Part shown: positions 1 to 8,834 of the stretch, in pieces
Position numbering within the stretch: the stretch's first letter is position 1
Layout: each line of letters begins with the position of its first letter
The notes under the pieces: generated by a model
Databases searched by the model: none
The model's input: only the letters and a program-made list of their open reading frames with translations
What the model was told of the DNA's origin: nothing
Assembly: GCF_018403745.1 (NCBI RefSeq)
Contig: NZ_BOVP01000001.1
Location: forward strand, 62,001 to 126,000
Length of the DNA: 64,000 nucleotides
DNA from: Lactococcus formosensis
GTDB lineage: Bacteria > Bacillota > Bacilli > Lactobacillales > Streptococcaceae
Direction of reading: 5' to 3'
Made by a program: the position numbers and the translations under genes

Positions 1-150
1 GCTTATCCCATATGGACAGGAATTGGTGCGGTTGGGGCTATCTTAGTTGGTGCCCTTATCTTCAAAGATAAGGTTCCTTCACTGACTTGGGTCTTTGTTC
101 TTATGCTTGTTGTTGGACTAATCGGGATAAAAGTTACAAGTGGTCATTGA
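1..150 (+). CDS. SMR-family small multidrug efflux protein, C-terminal part
   Basis: Fragment of a membrane protein entering from the left edge; the last 49 codons end in TGA at 148-150. The in-frame peptide begins AYPIWTGIGAVGAILVG and continues through two hydrophobic segments. The W-T-G-I-G-A-V-G signature is typical of transmembrane helix 3 of the small multidrug resistance (EmrE/SugE) family, which exports cationic drugs in exchange for protons as a membrane dimer. The substrate cannot be told from this part. The gene converges on pnuC and ends at a shared hairpin terminator. Family call is fairly sure; subfamily is open. Confidence 0.8.
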   Translation, partial: AYPIWTGIGAVGAILVGALIFKDKVPSLTWVFVLMLVVGLIGIKVTSGH

Positions 151-173
151 TTTGTCTCGCTTTTCTAGAGGAA

Positions 174-205
174 AACAAAAAACCTAGCTTAAACTAGGCT
201 TTTTT
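174..205. terminator. Bidirectional intrinsic terminator
   Basis: AAAAACCTAG, a 6-nt loop, then CTAGG followed by a T-run; A-run and T-run flank both sides, so it can stop the SMR gene (+) and pnuC (-). The pnuC stop codon TAG lies inside the right arm. Confidence 0.75.
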
Positions 206-901
206 GTTTGCTCTTTTCCATACTGAAAAATATTTCCCATATAAGGCTGTAGCCAAGTAGAAGATGATGGTGAGAAGCATTGGTAATGCACTGGCAGAGT
301 AGCCTTGTGCAAATGCTGTAGCCCATAATACAATGGTCACGATATTAGAAAGTAACCATAAAGAATAACTGTCGCCATATCCTTTGAAAACCAGTAATGA
401 AGCTGTTGCACCAATGATAAGTGTGATAGAATCCCATAAAGGGTTCGTATCTCCCAGATGTGCGTAAATTTGCATCATTGGCCACCAAGCAATTAGCATT
501 AAAGCTATTGCAATAAACCAACCTTTGACCGTCATAAACTTCACGCCGTTTTCAATACGATGTCCCCAGGTTTTCCAAGTCAGGATTAAAGGAATATCAA
601 TAAAGGCGATAAAGACGATTTGATCTAGAACAGAAGCATAGTGTCCTGCAGTCCAATTTATATAAATAAAGCCAAAAGCACTAATCAATCCAAGTAAACC
701 ATTAATCGGCCGTCCAATCATCATATAGACCGTACAAGCCGAGCCTACAAGAGTCGCAAAAAGTGTAATCACAGACAATAAAGTTATTGGCGCCGTAAGA
801 AAAAAAGCAAGCTGTACGCCTATGATAAAAGCCAGCATTACGCTGCCAGCTGTATTGATAGATTTGAGTTCATGTTTCAACCAAATAATATAGTTTTTCA
901 T
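194..901 (-). CDS. pnuC: Nicotinamide riboside transporter PnuC-like
   Basis: 235-residue polytopic membrane protein with about seven hydrophobic segments and a W-K-T-W-G-H-R motif in the middle, the pattern of PnuC proteins. The family facilitates uptake of nicotinamide riboside (some members thiamine or riboflavin), trapped by phosphorylation inside the cell for NAD synthesis. The start ATG at 901 follows a GAGGGAA ribosome site, and a TGTTATAAT promoter core (minus strand, -10 at 930-935) lies just upstream, so it is probably monocistronic. Ends in the terminator shared with the SMR gene. Exact vitamin substrate is inferred from the family only. Confidence 0.85.
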   Translation of the reverse strand: MKNYIIWLKHELKSINTAGSVMLAFIIGVQLAFFLTAPITLLSVITLFATLVGSACTVYMMIGRPINGLLGLISAFGFIYINWTAGHYASVLDQIVFIAFIDIPLILTWKTWGHRIENGVKFMTVKGWFIAIALMLIAWWPMMQIYAHLGDTNPLWDSITLIIGATASLLVFKGYGDSYSLWLLSNIVTIVLWATAFAQGYSASALPMLLTIIFYLATALYGKYFSVWKRANKKA

Positions 902-976
902 TGTTCCCTCTTTTTAATTTGATTATTAAATTATAACACGGACGGGAATGAAAAAAGAATTTTTTTTACGAAATAT

Positions 977-1006
977 ACAAAAAAATGAAACAATTTCTGT
1001 TCCATT
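977..1006 (-). terminator. Intrinsic terminator of the Spx-like gene
   Basis: On the minus strand AATGGAAC pairs with GTTTCATT across a 7-nt loop and is followed by seven T residues. Confidence 0.7.
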
Positions 1007-1012
1007 TTTCTC

Positions 1013-1444
1013 TTATGCTTGTTCTTCTAGTGCTCGTTCTATGTCTAACTGACGAATATTATGGGACGCCTCAAGCATTTCGACACGACGTACTGAACGT
1101 GGTAAAAACTTCCTAATGTCATCTTCATTGTAGCCCACTTGTAATCTTTTATCATCAAGGATCAAAGGTCGACGCAATAATGTACGATTTTCCTCGATTA
1201 TCTTAACCAGCTCATGAAGGGAAAGGCGCTCAAAATCCAAAGATAAACGTTTGTAAGCACGACTTCTTGTGGAAATAATTTCCTCTGTTCCATTTTCAGT
1301 TAAAGAGAAAATCTTAAGAAAGTCTTCGGGATCTATTTTGTCAGTTATCAAGTTGATTTCTTCGAATTCTAGTTCGTGATTCGTTAGCCATTCTTTGGCT
1401 TTTTTGCAAGAACTGCAAGCCATGACAGTATATACTTTAATCAT
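1013..1444 (-). CDS. spx: Spx/ArsC-family transcriptional regulator
   Basis: 143 residues of the ArsC/Spx thioredoxin-like fold. A redox CxxC pair (Cys10-Ser-Ser-Cys13) sits after the first strand, as in Spx, and the length fits the 131-140 residues usual for Spx. Known Spx proteins bind the RNA polymerase alpha C-terminal domain and redirect transcription under thiol stress; lactococci carry several paralogues (for example TrmA). The RPLI motif near residues 92-95 is typical of the family. Start ATG at 1444 has GGAAGGG upstream. It stands alone between pnuC and alr. Which paralogue it is cannot be decided here; a second, shorter relative lies at 45016-45366. Confidence 0.8.
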   Translation of the reverse strand: MIKVYTVMACSSCKKAKEWLTNHELEFEEINLITDKIDPEDFLKIFSLTENGTEEIISTRSRAYKRLSLDFERLSLHELVKIIEENRTLLRRPLILDDKRLQVGYNEDDIRKFLPRSVRRVEMLEASHNIRQLDIERALEEQA

Positions 1445-1561
1445 ATCCCTTCCCTCACTTTTCTTAATTTTATCTCATATGTATTTAATATAATTATATC
1501 ATTTTTAAAGTCATTGTCAAATTACTCAACTTAGGACTTATTTTTAAATGAAAATGTAATG

Positions 1562-1590
1562 AAAAAAAAGCCGCACAAAAGCAGCTTTTA
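1562..1590 (-). terminator. Intrinsic terminator of alr
   Basis: Minus strand AAAGCTGC pairs with GCGGCTTT over a 6-nt loop, followed by eight T residues; the alr stop codon lies in the left arm. Confidence 0.8.
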
Positions 1591-2700
1591 TTCTTCATAG
1601 ACACGGTAAATTCTATCTGATAAAAGACAGATAACTTCATAGCCAATCGTATGACGCCAGTTTGCGATATCTTGAACAGTAATCTCTTTATCGCCATTTT
1701 TACCAATCAGTGTGACCTGTGTACCCATCTCATAGTTTTTCGGCAAACGTATCGTCATCTGGTCCATCGAAATCCGACCAATAATTTCACAGTATTGCCC
1801 ATCCACAATGACCTTAAAGCCTTGCATATCTCGTGTCCAACCATCGGCATAGCCAATAGACACAGTCCCTACATAAGTATCTTCTTCTGCACGGAAAGTT
1901 CCCCCATAACCCACAGTGTCTCCCTTGTGGATCTTTTTAACATGCGTCAACTCAGAATGTAAGCTTAAAGCAGGTTCCAACTCATAAGGGAGAGCAAGTT
2001 CATCACCACTTGGGTTTAAACCATACATCGCGAGACCAATACGTTCAATATCTTGCACTTCTTGATTTTGCCACAAGCCAGCCGCTGAATTTGTCGAATG
2101 CACATATTTTGGACGACGACTCAATTGACTGACTAAAGCATCAAATTTTGCCTTTTGTTCTTTAAACTGTGTTGTATCTTCTTCATCAGCAGTAGCATAA
2201 TGTGTAAAGATTCCTCGCACGCTAATATTATATTGATCCGCTAGGTCAATAATTTGATTAGCTTCCTCTGCTGTTGTCACACCGATTCGGCCCATACCTG
2301 TATCGACAGCGATATGGATACGCAAACGTGAAAAGTGTTTATTTTTATTTGAATCAATGACTTGTTGGAGCCACTTTAAACTTGGTGCTGTTAAAGTGAT
2401 GTGCTGACTGGCTGCAATTTCTGCATGGTCAGGTACAATACCAGACAGTACAAGTATTGGTTTAATAATCAACTGTTGACGCAACTCGATGGCTTCATCA
2501 AAGTTGGACACACAAAAACCATCCACAAGACCATCAATATGCTGTGCAACAGCAACTGCTCCGTGACCGTAAGCATTAGCTTTTACAACAGCCCAAAGTT
2601 CTGGCTTGTCACCGATATGTTCGCGCATTTTCTTGACATTATTTTCAATTGCGGATAATTTAATAATCGCTGGTGTGTGGCGATGTGGTGCTGCTTTCAT
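1588..2700 (-). CDS. alr: Alanine racemase
   Basis: 370 residues. PLP-dependent racemase that interconverts L- and D-alanine for peptidoglycan and teichoic acid. The PLP lysine is Lys40 in VVKANAYGHG, and the second catalytic base is the Tyr of SIGYADGW in the C-terminal beta domain; length is normal. An in-frame ATG exists 18 codons upstream, but the chosen ATG at 2700 has AGAAGG 9 nt before it and gives the usual N-terminus. It lies 22 nt after acpS, the acpS-alr pair common in Firmicutes, and ends in its own terminator. Confidence 0.95.
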   Translation of the reverse strand: MKAAPHRHTPAIIKLSAIENNVKKMREHIGDKPELWAVVKANAYGHGAVAVAQHIDGLVDGFCVSNFDEAIELRQQLIIKPILVLSGIVPDHAEIAASQHITLTAPSLKWLQQVIDSNKNKHFSRLRIHIAVDTGMGRIGVTTAEEANQIIDLADQYNISVRGIFTHYATADEEDTTQFKEQKAKFDALVSQLSRRPKYVHSTNSAAGLWQNQEVQDIERIGLAMYGLNPSGDELALPYELEPALSLHSELTHVKKIHKGDTVGYGGTFRAEEDTYVGTVSIGYADGWTRDMQGFKVIVDGQYCEIIGRISMDQMTIRLPKNYEMGTQVTLIGKNGDKEITVQDIANWRHTIGYEVICLLSDRIYRVYEE

Positions 2701-2722
2701 AATATTTACCTTCTTTTTATAC

Positions 2723-3085
2723 TCAATCTTTACTCTCAAGCACAACCATAGCAACTGCTTCTAGATTACTATGTGAAATACTCAAATGTGCTTGGCCAGC
2801 AAAGGGATGTTCTAGAAAATATGGTTTTCCTTTTTCATTTTTAGAAATTTCTATATGATGAAAGGAAAGCTGGCTGTCAAAACCTGTTCCTAAGGCTTTT
2901 GAAAAGGCTTCTTTTGCCGCCCAACGTCCCGCTAAAAATTCAGCTTGACGTTTTTTTGAAGTAAAACTTGAAAAATGAGCAAACTCATTTATTGTCAAAA
3001 CGCGCTGTGCAAATTTATCATTGCGTTCCAATGCCTGGACAATGCGCGATATCTCGACATTATCTGTTCCTATACCGTAGATCAT
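2723..3085 (-). CDS. acpS: Holo-[acyl-carrier-protein] synthase
   Basis: 120 residues. Transfers 4'-phosphopantetheine from CoA to the serine of apo-ACP (acpP is at 55171-55392), activating fatty-acid synthesis. Magnesium-binding Asp8 (GIGTD) and Glu59 (WAAKEAF) are present. The N-terminus MIYGIGTD matches the family exactly, so the ATG at 3085 is firm. Oddly, there is no ribosome binding site: a TGGTATAAT promoter core ends 6 nt before the ATG, which would put the transcription start at or next to the A of ATG. Followed by alr. Confidence 0.95.
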   Translation of the reverse strand: MIYGIGTDNVEISRIVQALERNDKFAQRVLTINEFAHFSSFTSKKRQAEFLAGRWAAKEAFSKALGTGFDSQLSFHHIEISKNEKGKPYFLEHPFAGQAHLSISHSNLEAVAMVVLESKD

Positions 3086-3091
3086 TTTTCT

Positions 3092-3100
3092 ATTATACCA
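3092..3100 (-). promoter_or_regulatory. Extended -10 promoter of acpS, predicted leaderless start
   Basis: Minus strand TGGTATAAT, with exactly 6 nt (AGAAAA) between the -10 box and the ATG. No AGGAGG-like sequence lies in that gap. Confidence 0.65.
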
Positions 3101-3154
3101 AATTTTCAGATACTTTATTTAAAATCATTCTTCGGATCCTAAGATTAAAAAGCT

Positions 3155-3190
3155 TAAAAATAGGCTGGGCTTACACCCAACCTATTTTTT
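3155..3190. terminator. Terminator after the MurNAc operon
   Basis: AATAGGCTGGG and CCCAACCTATT form an 11-position stem with one mismatch and a 6-nt loop; A/T runs flank both sides. It directly follows the PTS stop codon on the minus strand. Confidence 0.8.
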
Positions 3191-5116
3191 TTATTCTGCA
3201 ATGATAACTTGCTCGCCAGGAGCTACTTCTTCAGGAGCTTCAACATAGATATGTTTAAATTCATCAGAATTCGTAATAACAACTAAAGTTACTGGTGACA
3301 AGTGAGCGTTCTCAATCATCTTCAAGTCTGCTTCTAAGAGCAAATCGCCCTTAGTAACCTTGCTGCCATCTGTTACTTTAGCAGTGAAGGGTTTACCCTC
3401 TAAAGACACAGTATCTAAGCCCACATGAATCAGTACTTCTACGCCAGAGTCACTAAGCAAACCAATAGCATGTTTGGTAGGGAAAACTGTCGTCACTGTA
3501 CCATCAAATGGTGCAAAAACTTTTCCATCACGAGGTTGGATACCAAAACCTTGCCCAAGCATACCTTTAGAAAAAACTTCATCTTCTACTTTCGCTAAAG
3601 GAATAATTTTCCCTGACATTGGTGAAGCAACTGTTTTTTCAAGATTTACAACAGCAGGTTGCGCTACTGTTGCTGCGTCTACATAGTTATCTGCTTTATC
3701 TTTTTCAGATTGAGGAATACCAAAGAAGTATGTTGCGATAAAGCCACCAACGTAACCACCAATTAAGCCAAAGACGTAAATCAACCAACGGTTATCCGCA
3801 ATCAATGGTATTAAAGCAATCCCACTTGGGCCAATAGCAATAGCACCAACATGTCCTAGAGATCCGATAATGGCACCACCAATACCTCCACCAATACAAG
3901 CTGTAATAAATGGACGTCCCATCGGAAGAGTCACACCATAAATAAGAGGTTCACCAATGCCTAAGAAACCTACAGGTAAAGCACCTTTGACAATTTCGGC
4001 GAACTCTTTATTTTTGCGTAAACGTACCCAGAGTGCCAATGCTGCCCCGACTTGACCAGCACCAGCCATAGCAAGAATTGGTAGCAAAGTTGTTGACCCA
4101 GTCTTATCAATCATTTCAATATGAATCGGTGTCAAAATTTGATGCAAGCCAAACATAACCATTGGGAGGAAGAGAGCCCCTAAGAGGAAGCCAGCAAATC
4201 CACCGCCAACATTAAGTACAGCGTTAATCCCGCCTACTAAAGATGTCGAAATTGTTCCCGCAACAGGCATGATGAAGAAAATCGTTAAAAGTCCGATAGC
4301 AAGGAGAGAAAGTGTGGGCGTCACGATAATGTCAATCGAATCTGGAATAACTTTACGTAAATTCTTTTCGACAAGAGACAAAAGCCATACAGCAAAGATA
4401 ACGCCAATGATTCCCCCTTGTTGTGCAGTTAATGGCTGCCCCGTAAAGATATTGTTAATTGGTGCTTCTGGAGTAATCCCAGTCAACATAGTCACAGCAC
4501 CAATAACACCACCAAGTGAAGGCGTAGCCCCAAATTCAGTTGCTGCATTAATCCCTACATAGATCACCAAGTAGGCGAAGATACCTTTTTGAATCACACC
4601 TAGGACAGCAACAATCTGTGCAAAAGTCGCACCATCAATCGTACCTGCAGTTATCAGATTTGCAAGGATGGAGGCAATACCACCAATAAGTCCAGCACCT
4701 ACAAAGGCAGGAATCAATGGTGTAAAAATACGAGAAATCGAGTTCAGTATTTCTTTTATTTTTGAGGGCTTATTATATTTTTCTTTGGCTTCCTTTTTTG
4801 TTTGAGCTGCACGTTCTTCAAGGCTAAGACCTGCTGTATTAGGAAACTGTTCGCCTAGTTTAACTCCTACTGTATCAACCATTTTTTGGGCTACCTTGTT
4901 TACTGTACCCGGACCAACGATAACTTGGAGTGTTTCACCCTCAACAACCCCCATAACACCATCAATAGCTTTGAGGTTTTCAAGGTCTACTTTTGTTTCG
5001 TCAATCATTGAAAGTCGAACGCGCGTCATACAATGAACTAAACTTTGAACGTTTTCTGGTCCGCCAATTTCTTCGTAAATTTGCCGTGCAATACGTGTTA
5101 CTTTATCTTCTGCCAT
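3191..5116 (-). CDS. PTS transporter EIIBCA, probable MurNAc / MurNAc-GlcNAc permease
   Basis: 641 residues with three PTS domains: EIIB (about 1-80, phospho-Cys29 in VHCMTRVR), a ten-helix EIIC (about 110-455) and EIIA of the glucose type (about 495-640, with the His of LIHVGLD). It phosphorylates a sugar during import. Known MurP proteins usually lack EIIA, so the fused EIIA is notable. Substrate is inferred from the genes just upstream, murQ and mupG, which act on MurNAc 6-phosphates. An ATG two codons upstream is fused to the AGGAG site, so the ATG at 5116 is preferred. Third gene of the operon; followed by a terminator. Confidence 0.85.
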   Translation of the reverse strand: MAEDKVTRIARQIYEEIGGPENVQSLVHCMTRVRLSMIDETKVDLENLKAIDGVMGVVEGETLQVIVGPGTVNKVAQKMVDTVGVKLGEQFPNTAGLSLEERAAQTKKEAKEKYNKPSKIKEILNSISRIFTPLIPAFVGAGLIGGIASILANLITAGTIDGATFAQIVAVLGVIQKGIFAYLVIYVGINAATEFGATPSLGGVIGAVTMLTGITPEAPINNIFTGQPLTAQQGGIIGVIFAVWLLSLVEKNLRKVIPDSIDIIVTPTLSLLAIGLLTIFFIMPVAGTISTSLVGGINAVLNVGGGFAGFLLGALFLPMVMFGLHQILTPIHIEMIDKTGSTTLLPILAMAGAGQVGAALALWVRLRKNKEFAEIVKGALPVGFLGIGEPLIYGVTLPMGRPFITACIGGGIGGAIIGSLGHVGAIAIGPSGIALIPLIADNRWLIYVFGLIGGYVGGFIATYFFGIPQSEKDKADNYVDAATVAQPAVVNLEKTVASPMSGKIIPLAKVEDEVFSKGMLGQGFGIQPRDGKVFAPFDGTVTTVFPTKHAIGLLSDSGVEVLIHVGLDTVSLEGKPFTAKVTDGSKVTKGDLLLEADLKMIENAHLSPVTLVVITNSDEFKHIYVEAPEEVAPGEQVIIAE

Positions 5117-5139
5117 CTTCATCTCCTAATTTTTATTTA

Positions 5140-6030
5140 TTAGCTCAATGTGTGTTTAATAAATCCTTTTGCCTGTGCGAGTTTTTCTTGTGCCTCATCT
5201 TTTTCACTGTTGGTTAAAATCATAACAATCGCTAACTTGACATCTTCTTCTGCTTGGATAAATGTCTTTTCCGCTGTCTGATAGTCACACTCTGTAGCTT
5301 GCATAATGATACGTTTACTGCGCTCCACTAATTTCTCATTTGTCGGACGCACATCAACCATTAAGTTGTTGTATACTTTTCCAATACCAATCATCGATAT
5401 TGTCGAAATCATATTCAATATTAATTTTTGTGCCGTACCTGATTTGAGGCGAGTTGATCCTGTCAAAAATTCGGCGCCACAGTCCACTTCAATTGGGAAT
5501 TCAGCATGCTGGCTAATCTCGGCATTCATATTACATGCGAGAGAACCTGTGTGTGCACCAATGCTCTTCGCATAATCAAGGGCACCAATCACGTAAGGGG
5601 TACGTCCACTTGCAGCAATCCCAATCACCATGTCATTTTTTGTTAAACGAAGATCAATCAAGTCTTGTTTGCCAAGCTCAAGGTCATCTTCTGCGCCTTC
5701 CACAGCAAGAGTCATCGCTTTTTCACCTCCAGCGATGAGTCCGACAACCATGCTTGCTTCAACACCAAAAGTTGGTACACACTCTGCTGCATCAAGTACA
5801 CCTAAACGTCCACTTGTCCCTGCACCCAGGTAAATGAGTCGACCGCCTTGATTAAAACTTTCAATCGTTTTTTCAATAACTGGTTCAATCATCGGAAGTG
5901 CTTTTTCTACAGCTTCTGCAACTTTTTTATCTTCCTTATTCATCTTTTCTAGAGCAGTTGAGATGGACATTTCGTCCAATCCAAAAGTTTCTTCATTACG
6001 TCGTTCTGTTGTCAATTTTTCTAAATTCAT
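5140..6030 (-). CDS. murQ: N-acetylmuramic acid 6-phosphate etherase
   Basis: 296 residues. Cleaves the D-lactyl ether of MurNAc 6-phosphate to give GlcNAc 6-phosphate and lactate, the key step of MurNAc recycling in the cytoplasm. The SIS fold shows LGAGTSGRLG near residue 70 and IAASGRTP near 138, and the signature Glu of DAAECVPTF. Normal length. The ATG overlaps the stop of mupG (ATGA), implying translational coupling, and the PTS gene begins about 23 nt further on. Confidence 0.95.
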   Translation of the reverse strand: MNLEKLTTERRNEETFGLDEMSISTALEKMNKEDKKVAEAVEKALPMIEPVIEKTIESFNQGGRLIYLGAGTSGRLGVLDAAECVPTFGVEASMVVGLIAGGEKAMTLAVEGAEDDLELGKQDLIDLRLTKNDMVIGIAASGRTPYVIGALDYAKSIGAHTGSLACNMNAEISQHAEFPIEVDCGAEFLTGSTRLKSGTAQKLILNMISTISMIGIGKVYNNLMVDVRPTNEKLVERSKRIIMQATECDYQTAEKTFIQAEEDVKLAIVMILTNSEKDEAQEKLAQAKGFIKHTLS

Positions 6031-7088
6031 TTTCTTTCCTTTTCTTTTAATTCAAACTTTTGCTTCGAATAAATTACATCGAGTAAATCTCTATCTTTTT
6101 CGATAACATATGCTACAACGTTAATATTAGGATGAGCTGGGAGTGCTTTTTTACATACTTGTGTTTCGCCCATGTAGCGTCCATACAGCTCATTATCAAG
6201 CGTTACCGCCCCTTTGTTGCGCTCTTCTGCATGTTCTTTTTGGATTTGTTCAACCTTCTTAAAGCGGGCATTTGCACTTCTAATCAAGTTAGGAGACTGA
6301 TCATTCCTATTGTCATGCTCTCCCAGGACCGAATCATAATAAGCTGAATTATTATTTTCTACATGTAGAACTATTTTATCCCACTGCATATAATTTTCAA
6401 ACTGCTCAATCGTCATTGCTGCTAAATCACCATCTCCAATATAAACTTCATCCGTCTCATACTTAAATAAATCAAGAGCAGCTGCCAGAGGATGCATATC
6501 TCGATGCTTTTCAAGAGTGGGAAGTCCGAGTCTTAAGGGTAAGCGCTTCTGAGCATCACCAGCAACAAAAGCTACTCTTTTAAAACCATATTTCTCTAAC
6601 CATTGATTTTGCTCGAGGAAATAAGGCGTAGCCAAGCCAGTTTCAGGACGAGGATAGTAGTTGTGCCAAGCTTCTAAATTAGAGAAGTTAGCTCCTAATC
6701 TTCTTAGTTCCTCTACCTCATCTTCTACCAACGTGCTAGCATTTAAACTAATCTTCATTTTATGGCTGGCTTTGGAAATTTGTTCATTGTCAATATGATA
6801 ATCCATCCGTAAACCCGTAACACCATGTTGAGTAAGTTCTTCTAAATGCTCAAATGAGTAACCTGCACGCTCCAAGGCTTCACCTGAAATATCTACCATC
6901 AATTCCAGTTGGTTTGCTTTAGCACAAGCCCCTAATTTTTCTAAGCGCATTTTATACGCTTGAGCATCATCTTCAGGAATATGCATCGAAGTAAATATTC
7001 CCTTGAATCCTGCTTGTTTCATTCTTTTTATATAATGAATATCTTCTGTTGAAAGATCTTCATTCATAAAAATGGAAAAGCCAAACAT
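6027..7088 (-). CDS. mupG: 6-phospho-N-acetylmuramidase MupG (DUF871)
   Basis: 353 residues of the DUF871 family, a TIM-barrel with MFGFSIFMNED at the N-terminus. The characterised member, MupG of Staphylococcus aureus, hydrolyses MurNAc-6-phosphate-GlcNAc in the cytoplasm to MurNAc 6-phosphate and GlcNAc. Here it heads an operon with murQ and a PTS permease, the same functional set as in S. aureus, so the role is well supported by context. A GTG two codons upstream overlaps the GAGAGGTG ribosome site, so the ATG at 7088 is chosen. A strong promoter with a cre box precedes it. Confidence 0.9.
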   Translation of the reverse strand: MFGFSIFMNEDLSTEDIHYIKRMKQAGFKGIFTSMHIPEDDAQAYKMRLEKLGACAKANQLELMVDISGEALERAGYSFEHLEELTQHGVTGLRMDYHIDNEQISKASHKMKISLNASTLVEDEVEELRRLGANFSNLEAWHNYYPRPETGLATPYFLEQNQWLEKYGFKRVAFVAGDAQKRLPLRLGLPTLEKHRDMHPLAAALDLFKYETDEVYIGDGDLAAMTIEQFENYMQWDKIVLHVENNNSAYYDSVLGEHDNRNDQSPNLIRSANARFKKVEQIQKEHAEERNKGAVTLDNELYGRYMGETQVCKKALPAHPNINVVAYVIEKDRDLLDVIYSKQKFELKEKERK

Positions 7089-7122
7089 AAACACCTCTCT
7101 ATCTCTGAAACTTTATTTCTTT

Positions 7123-7164
7123 TGTTAACGCATTCATTTTAACATATCTAAAATTTTATTTCAA
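7123..7164 (-). promoter_or_regulatory. Promoter and cre site of the mupG-murQ-PTS operon
   Basis: Minus strand -35 TTGAAA (7159-7164), 17-nt spacer, -10 TAAAAT (7136-7141). The next bases are TGAATGCGTTAACA (7123-7136), which match the CcpA cre consensus TGWAANCGNTNWCA at 13 of 14 positions. The cre covers the expected transcription start, so catabolite repression by CcpA (gene at 19991-20986) is inferred. Confidence 0.75.
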
Positions 7165-7278
7165 GTGCTTACTCAATTTTTTTGGCAAATAAAAAGATAA
7201 ATCCTGTAACATCACGTTTTAGTTGCCTTTATCTTTTTCTCGTTCAAAAGAAATGAAATGAAATTTCATTTTAAAAAA

Positions 7279-7308
7279 CAAAAAAACCCCAATAATGGGG
7301 ATTTTTTT
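7279..7308 (-). terminator. Intrinsic terminator of pepV
   Basis: CCCC / GGGG stem (with flanking A:T pairs) around AATAAT, A-run on one side and T-run on the other; sits just before the pepV stop codon. Confidence 0.75.
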
Positions 7309-7317
7309 CGTCTTATT

Positions 7318-8724
7318 TTATTTGGCCAATTCGTAAATTGCTTCAGCATAGATAACTGCTGATTTGAAGAGTGCATCCAATGGTTTGTATTCATTTGCTT
7401 GGTGCATTGTATCTTCTTCACCTTCAAACATTGCGCCATAAGCAACACCACGTTTAAGGAGACGACCAAATGTACCACCGCCGATTACTGTTTCGTAACC
7501 TTTAAGACCAGTGTGTTTTTCGTAAACGCTGATCAATGTAGAAACGAGTTCATCTTCCATTGGTACGTAGTGAGGTTCCATCACGTGATCGTTCATAGTC
7601 ACTTCTTTTACGCCTTCAAGAGCTTCAAGAACTGCTTTGATTTTATGTTGGTCAGTACCTTGTGGGAAACGGAAGTTCAATGCAATTGTACCTTCACCGT
7701 TTTCGTCAAAGTTCCAAACACCAGCGTTCATTGAAGTTGCACCCATAAGGTCATCATTGTAGGCTGTGCCTAATTTTTCACCTTCGTGGTCGTCAATCAA
7801 TGTTTCCGCAGCAAGTTTGATGTAGGCAGCTGCACCAGCTTCAAAGTCAAATTGGTTAAGGAATTTAGCAAGGTAAGTTGCACCGTTAATACCTTTAAAT
7901 GGCATTGCTCCGTGTGCAGATTTACCATAAACTGTTACTGTTGCTTTACCGTCAGATTCTTCAAGGTCAAAGCGTAAGTTTTTGTCTGCATTTTCAGCAA
8001 CAAATGCTTCCAATTTTGCTTGGAGGTCTGTCGCACCTGAAATTACTGCAGTTGCAGATTCAGGAACCATGTTTTCAGCTAAACCAGCTTTGAAAGAGTG
8101 GAGTACTACAGCACCAGCATTTTTTCCGTCAAAGTGAAGGTATTCTGTAACGTTACCTTTTTCACCATTGATGATTGGGAACTCAGCATCTGGTGAGAAT
8201 CCGAAATCTGGCAATGGCAATTCACAGTGTTCAAAGTAGTAATCCATATCTTTCCAACCTGTTTCTTCGTTTGTACCAACGATGAAGCGGATTTTTTTAG
8301 ATAATGGAACACCAAGATCTTTCAAAATTTTCAAACCATAGTAACAAGCCATAGTTGGGCCTTTATCGTCTGAAGCACCACGCGCATAAAGGTTACCGTT
8401 ACGGATTTCAGGTTCAAATGGGTTTGAATCCCAACCAGAACCAGCAGGAACAACGTCCAAGTGACCGAAGATACCTAAAACTTCGTCGCCTTCTCCATAT
8501 TCGAAGTGACCAACGTAGTTATCATAGTTTTTAGTTTGGTAGCCATCACGCTCAGCCAATTCCAAGAATTTGTCAAGGGCTTTACGAGGTCCAGGGCCAA
8601 ATGGGTTTTCTTTGTCCGCATTGTCCATGTCCATTGCTGAATCGATACGAAGAAGTTCAAACAAATCTTCGAGCATTGCGTCTTTGCGCTTTTCTACTTC
8701 TGCAGTAAAATCAATAGTTGTCAT
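7318..8724 (-). CDS. pepV: Dipeptidase PepV
   Basis: 468 residues. Cytoplasmic zinc dipeptidase of the M20 family that splits a broad range of dipeptides, central to peptide nutrition in lactic acid bacteria. Metal ligands are visible in [11 protein letters not shown] (His, Asp), ASDDKGP (Asp) and [10 protein letters not shown] (catalytic and ligand Glu). Length equals known lactococcal PepV. The longer ORF starts four codons earlier, but that ATG lies inside the GGAGG site; the ATG at 8724 is correctly spaced from it. Monocistronic, with a TGGTATAAT promoter core further upstream and its own terminator. Confidence 0.95.
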   Translation of the reverse strand: MTTIDFTAEVEKRKDAMLEDLFELLRIDSAMDMDNADKENPFGPGPRKALDKFLELAERDGYQTKNYDNYVGHFEYGEGDEVLGIFGHLDVVPAGSGWDSNPFEPEIRNGNLYARGASDDKGPTMACYYGLKILKDLGVPLSKKIRFIVGTNEETGWKDMDYYFEHCELPLPDFGFSPDAEFPIINGEKGNVTEYLHFDGKNAGAVVLHSFKAGLAENMVPESATAVISGATDLQAKLEAFVAENADKNLRFDLEESDGKATVTVYGKSAHGAMPFKGINGATYLAKFLNQFDFEAGAAAYIKLAAETLIDDHEGEKLGTAYNDDLMGATSMNAGVWNFDENGEGTIALNFRFPQGTDQHKIKAVLEALEGVKEVTMNDHVMEPHYVPMEDELVSTLISVYEKHTGLKGYETVIGGGTFGRLLKRGVAYGAMFEGEEDTMHQANEYKPLDALFKSAVIYAEAIYELAK

Positions 8725-8834
8725 GATTGCCTCCATTATTTTGACTTCTTGATAATATATTCACAAAAAGTCGGTTTTCTAAACTCCTATAATTATACCA
8801 AAAAAGTAAAACGTTTGCATTTATAAAGTGAAAA

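Noticed and set aside
1651..1962. Plus-strand open frames within alr and many similar antisense frames across the window
   Set aside because: They are shadows of well-conserved genes, lack ribosome sites and have no domain patterns.
8805..8821. cre-like TGCAAACGTTTTAC upstream of pepV
   Set aside because: Three mismatches to the consensus, including outer conserved bases.
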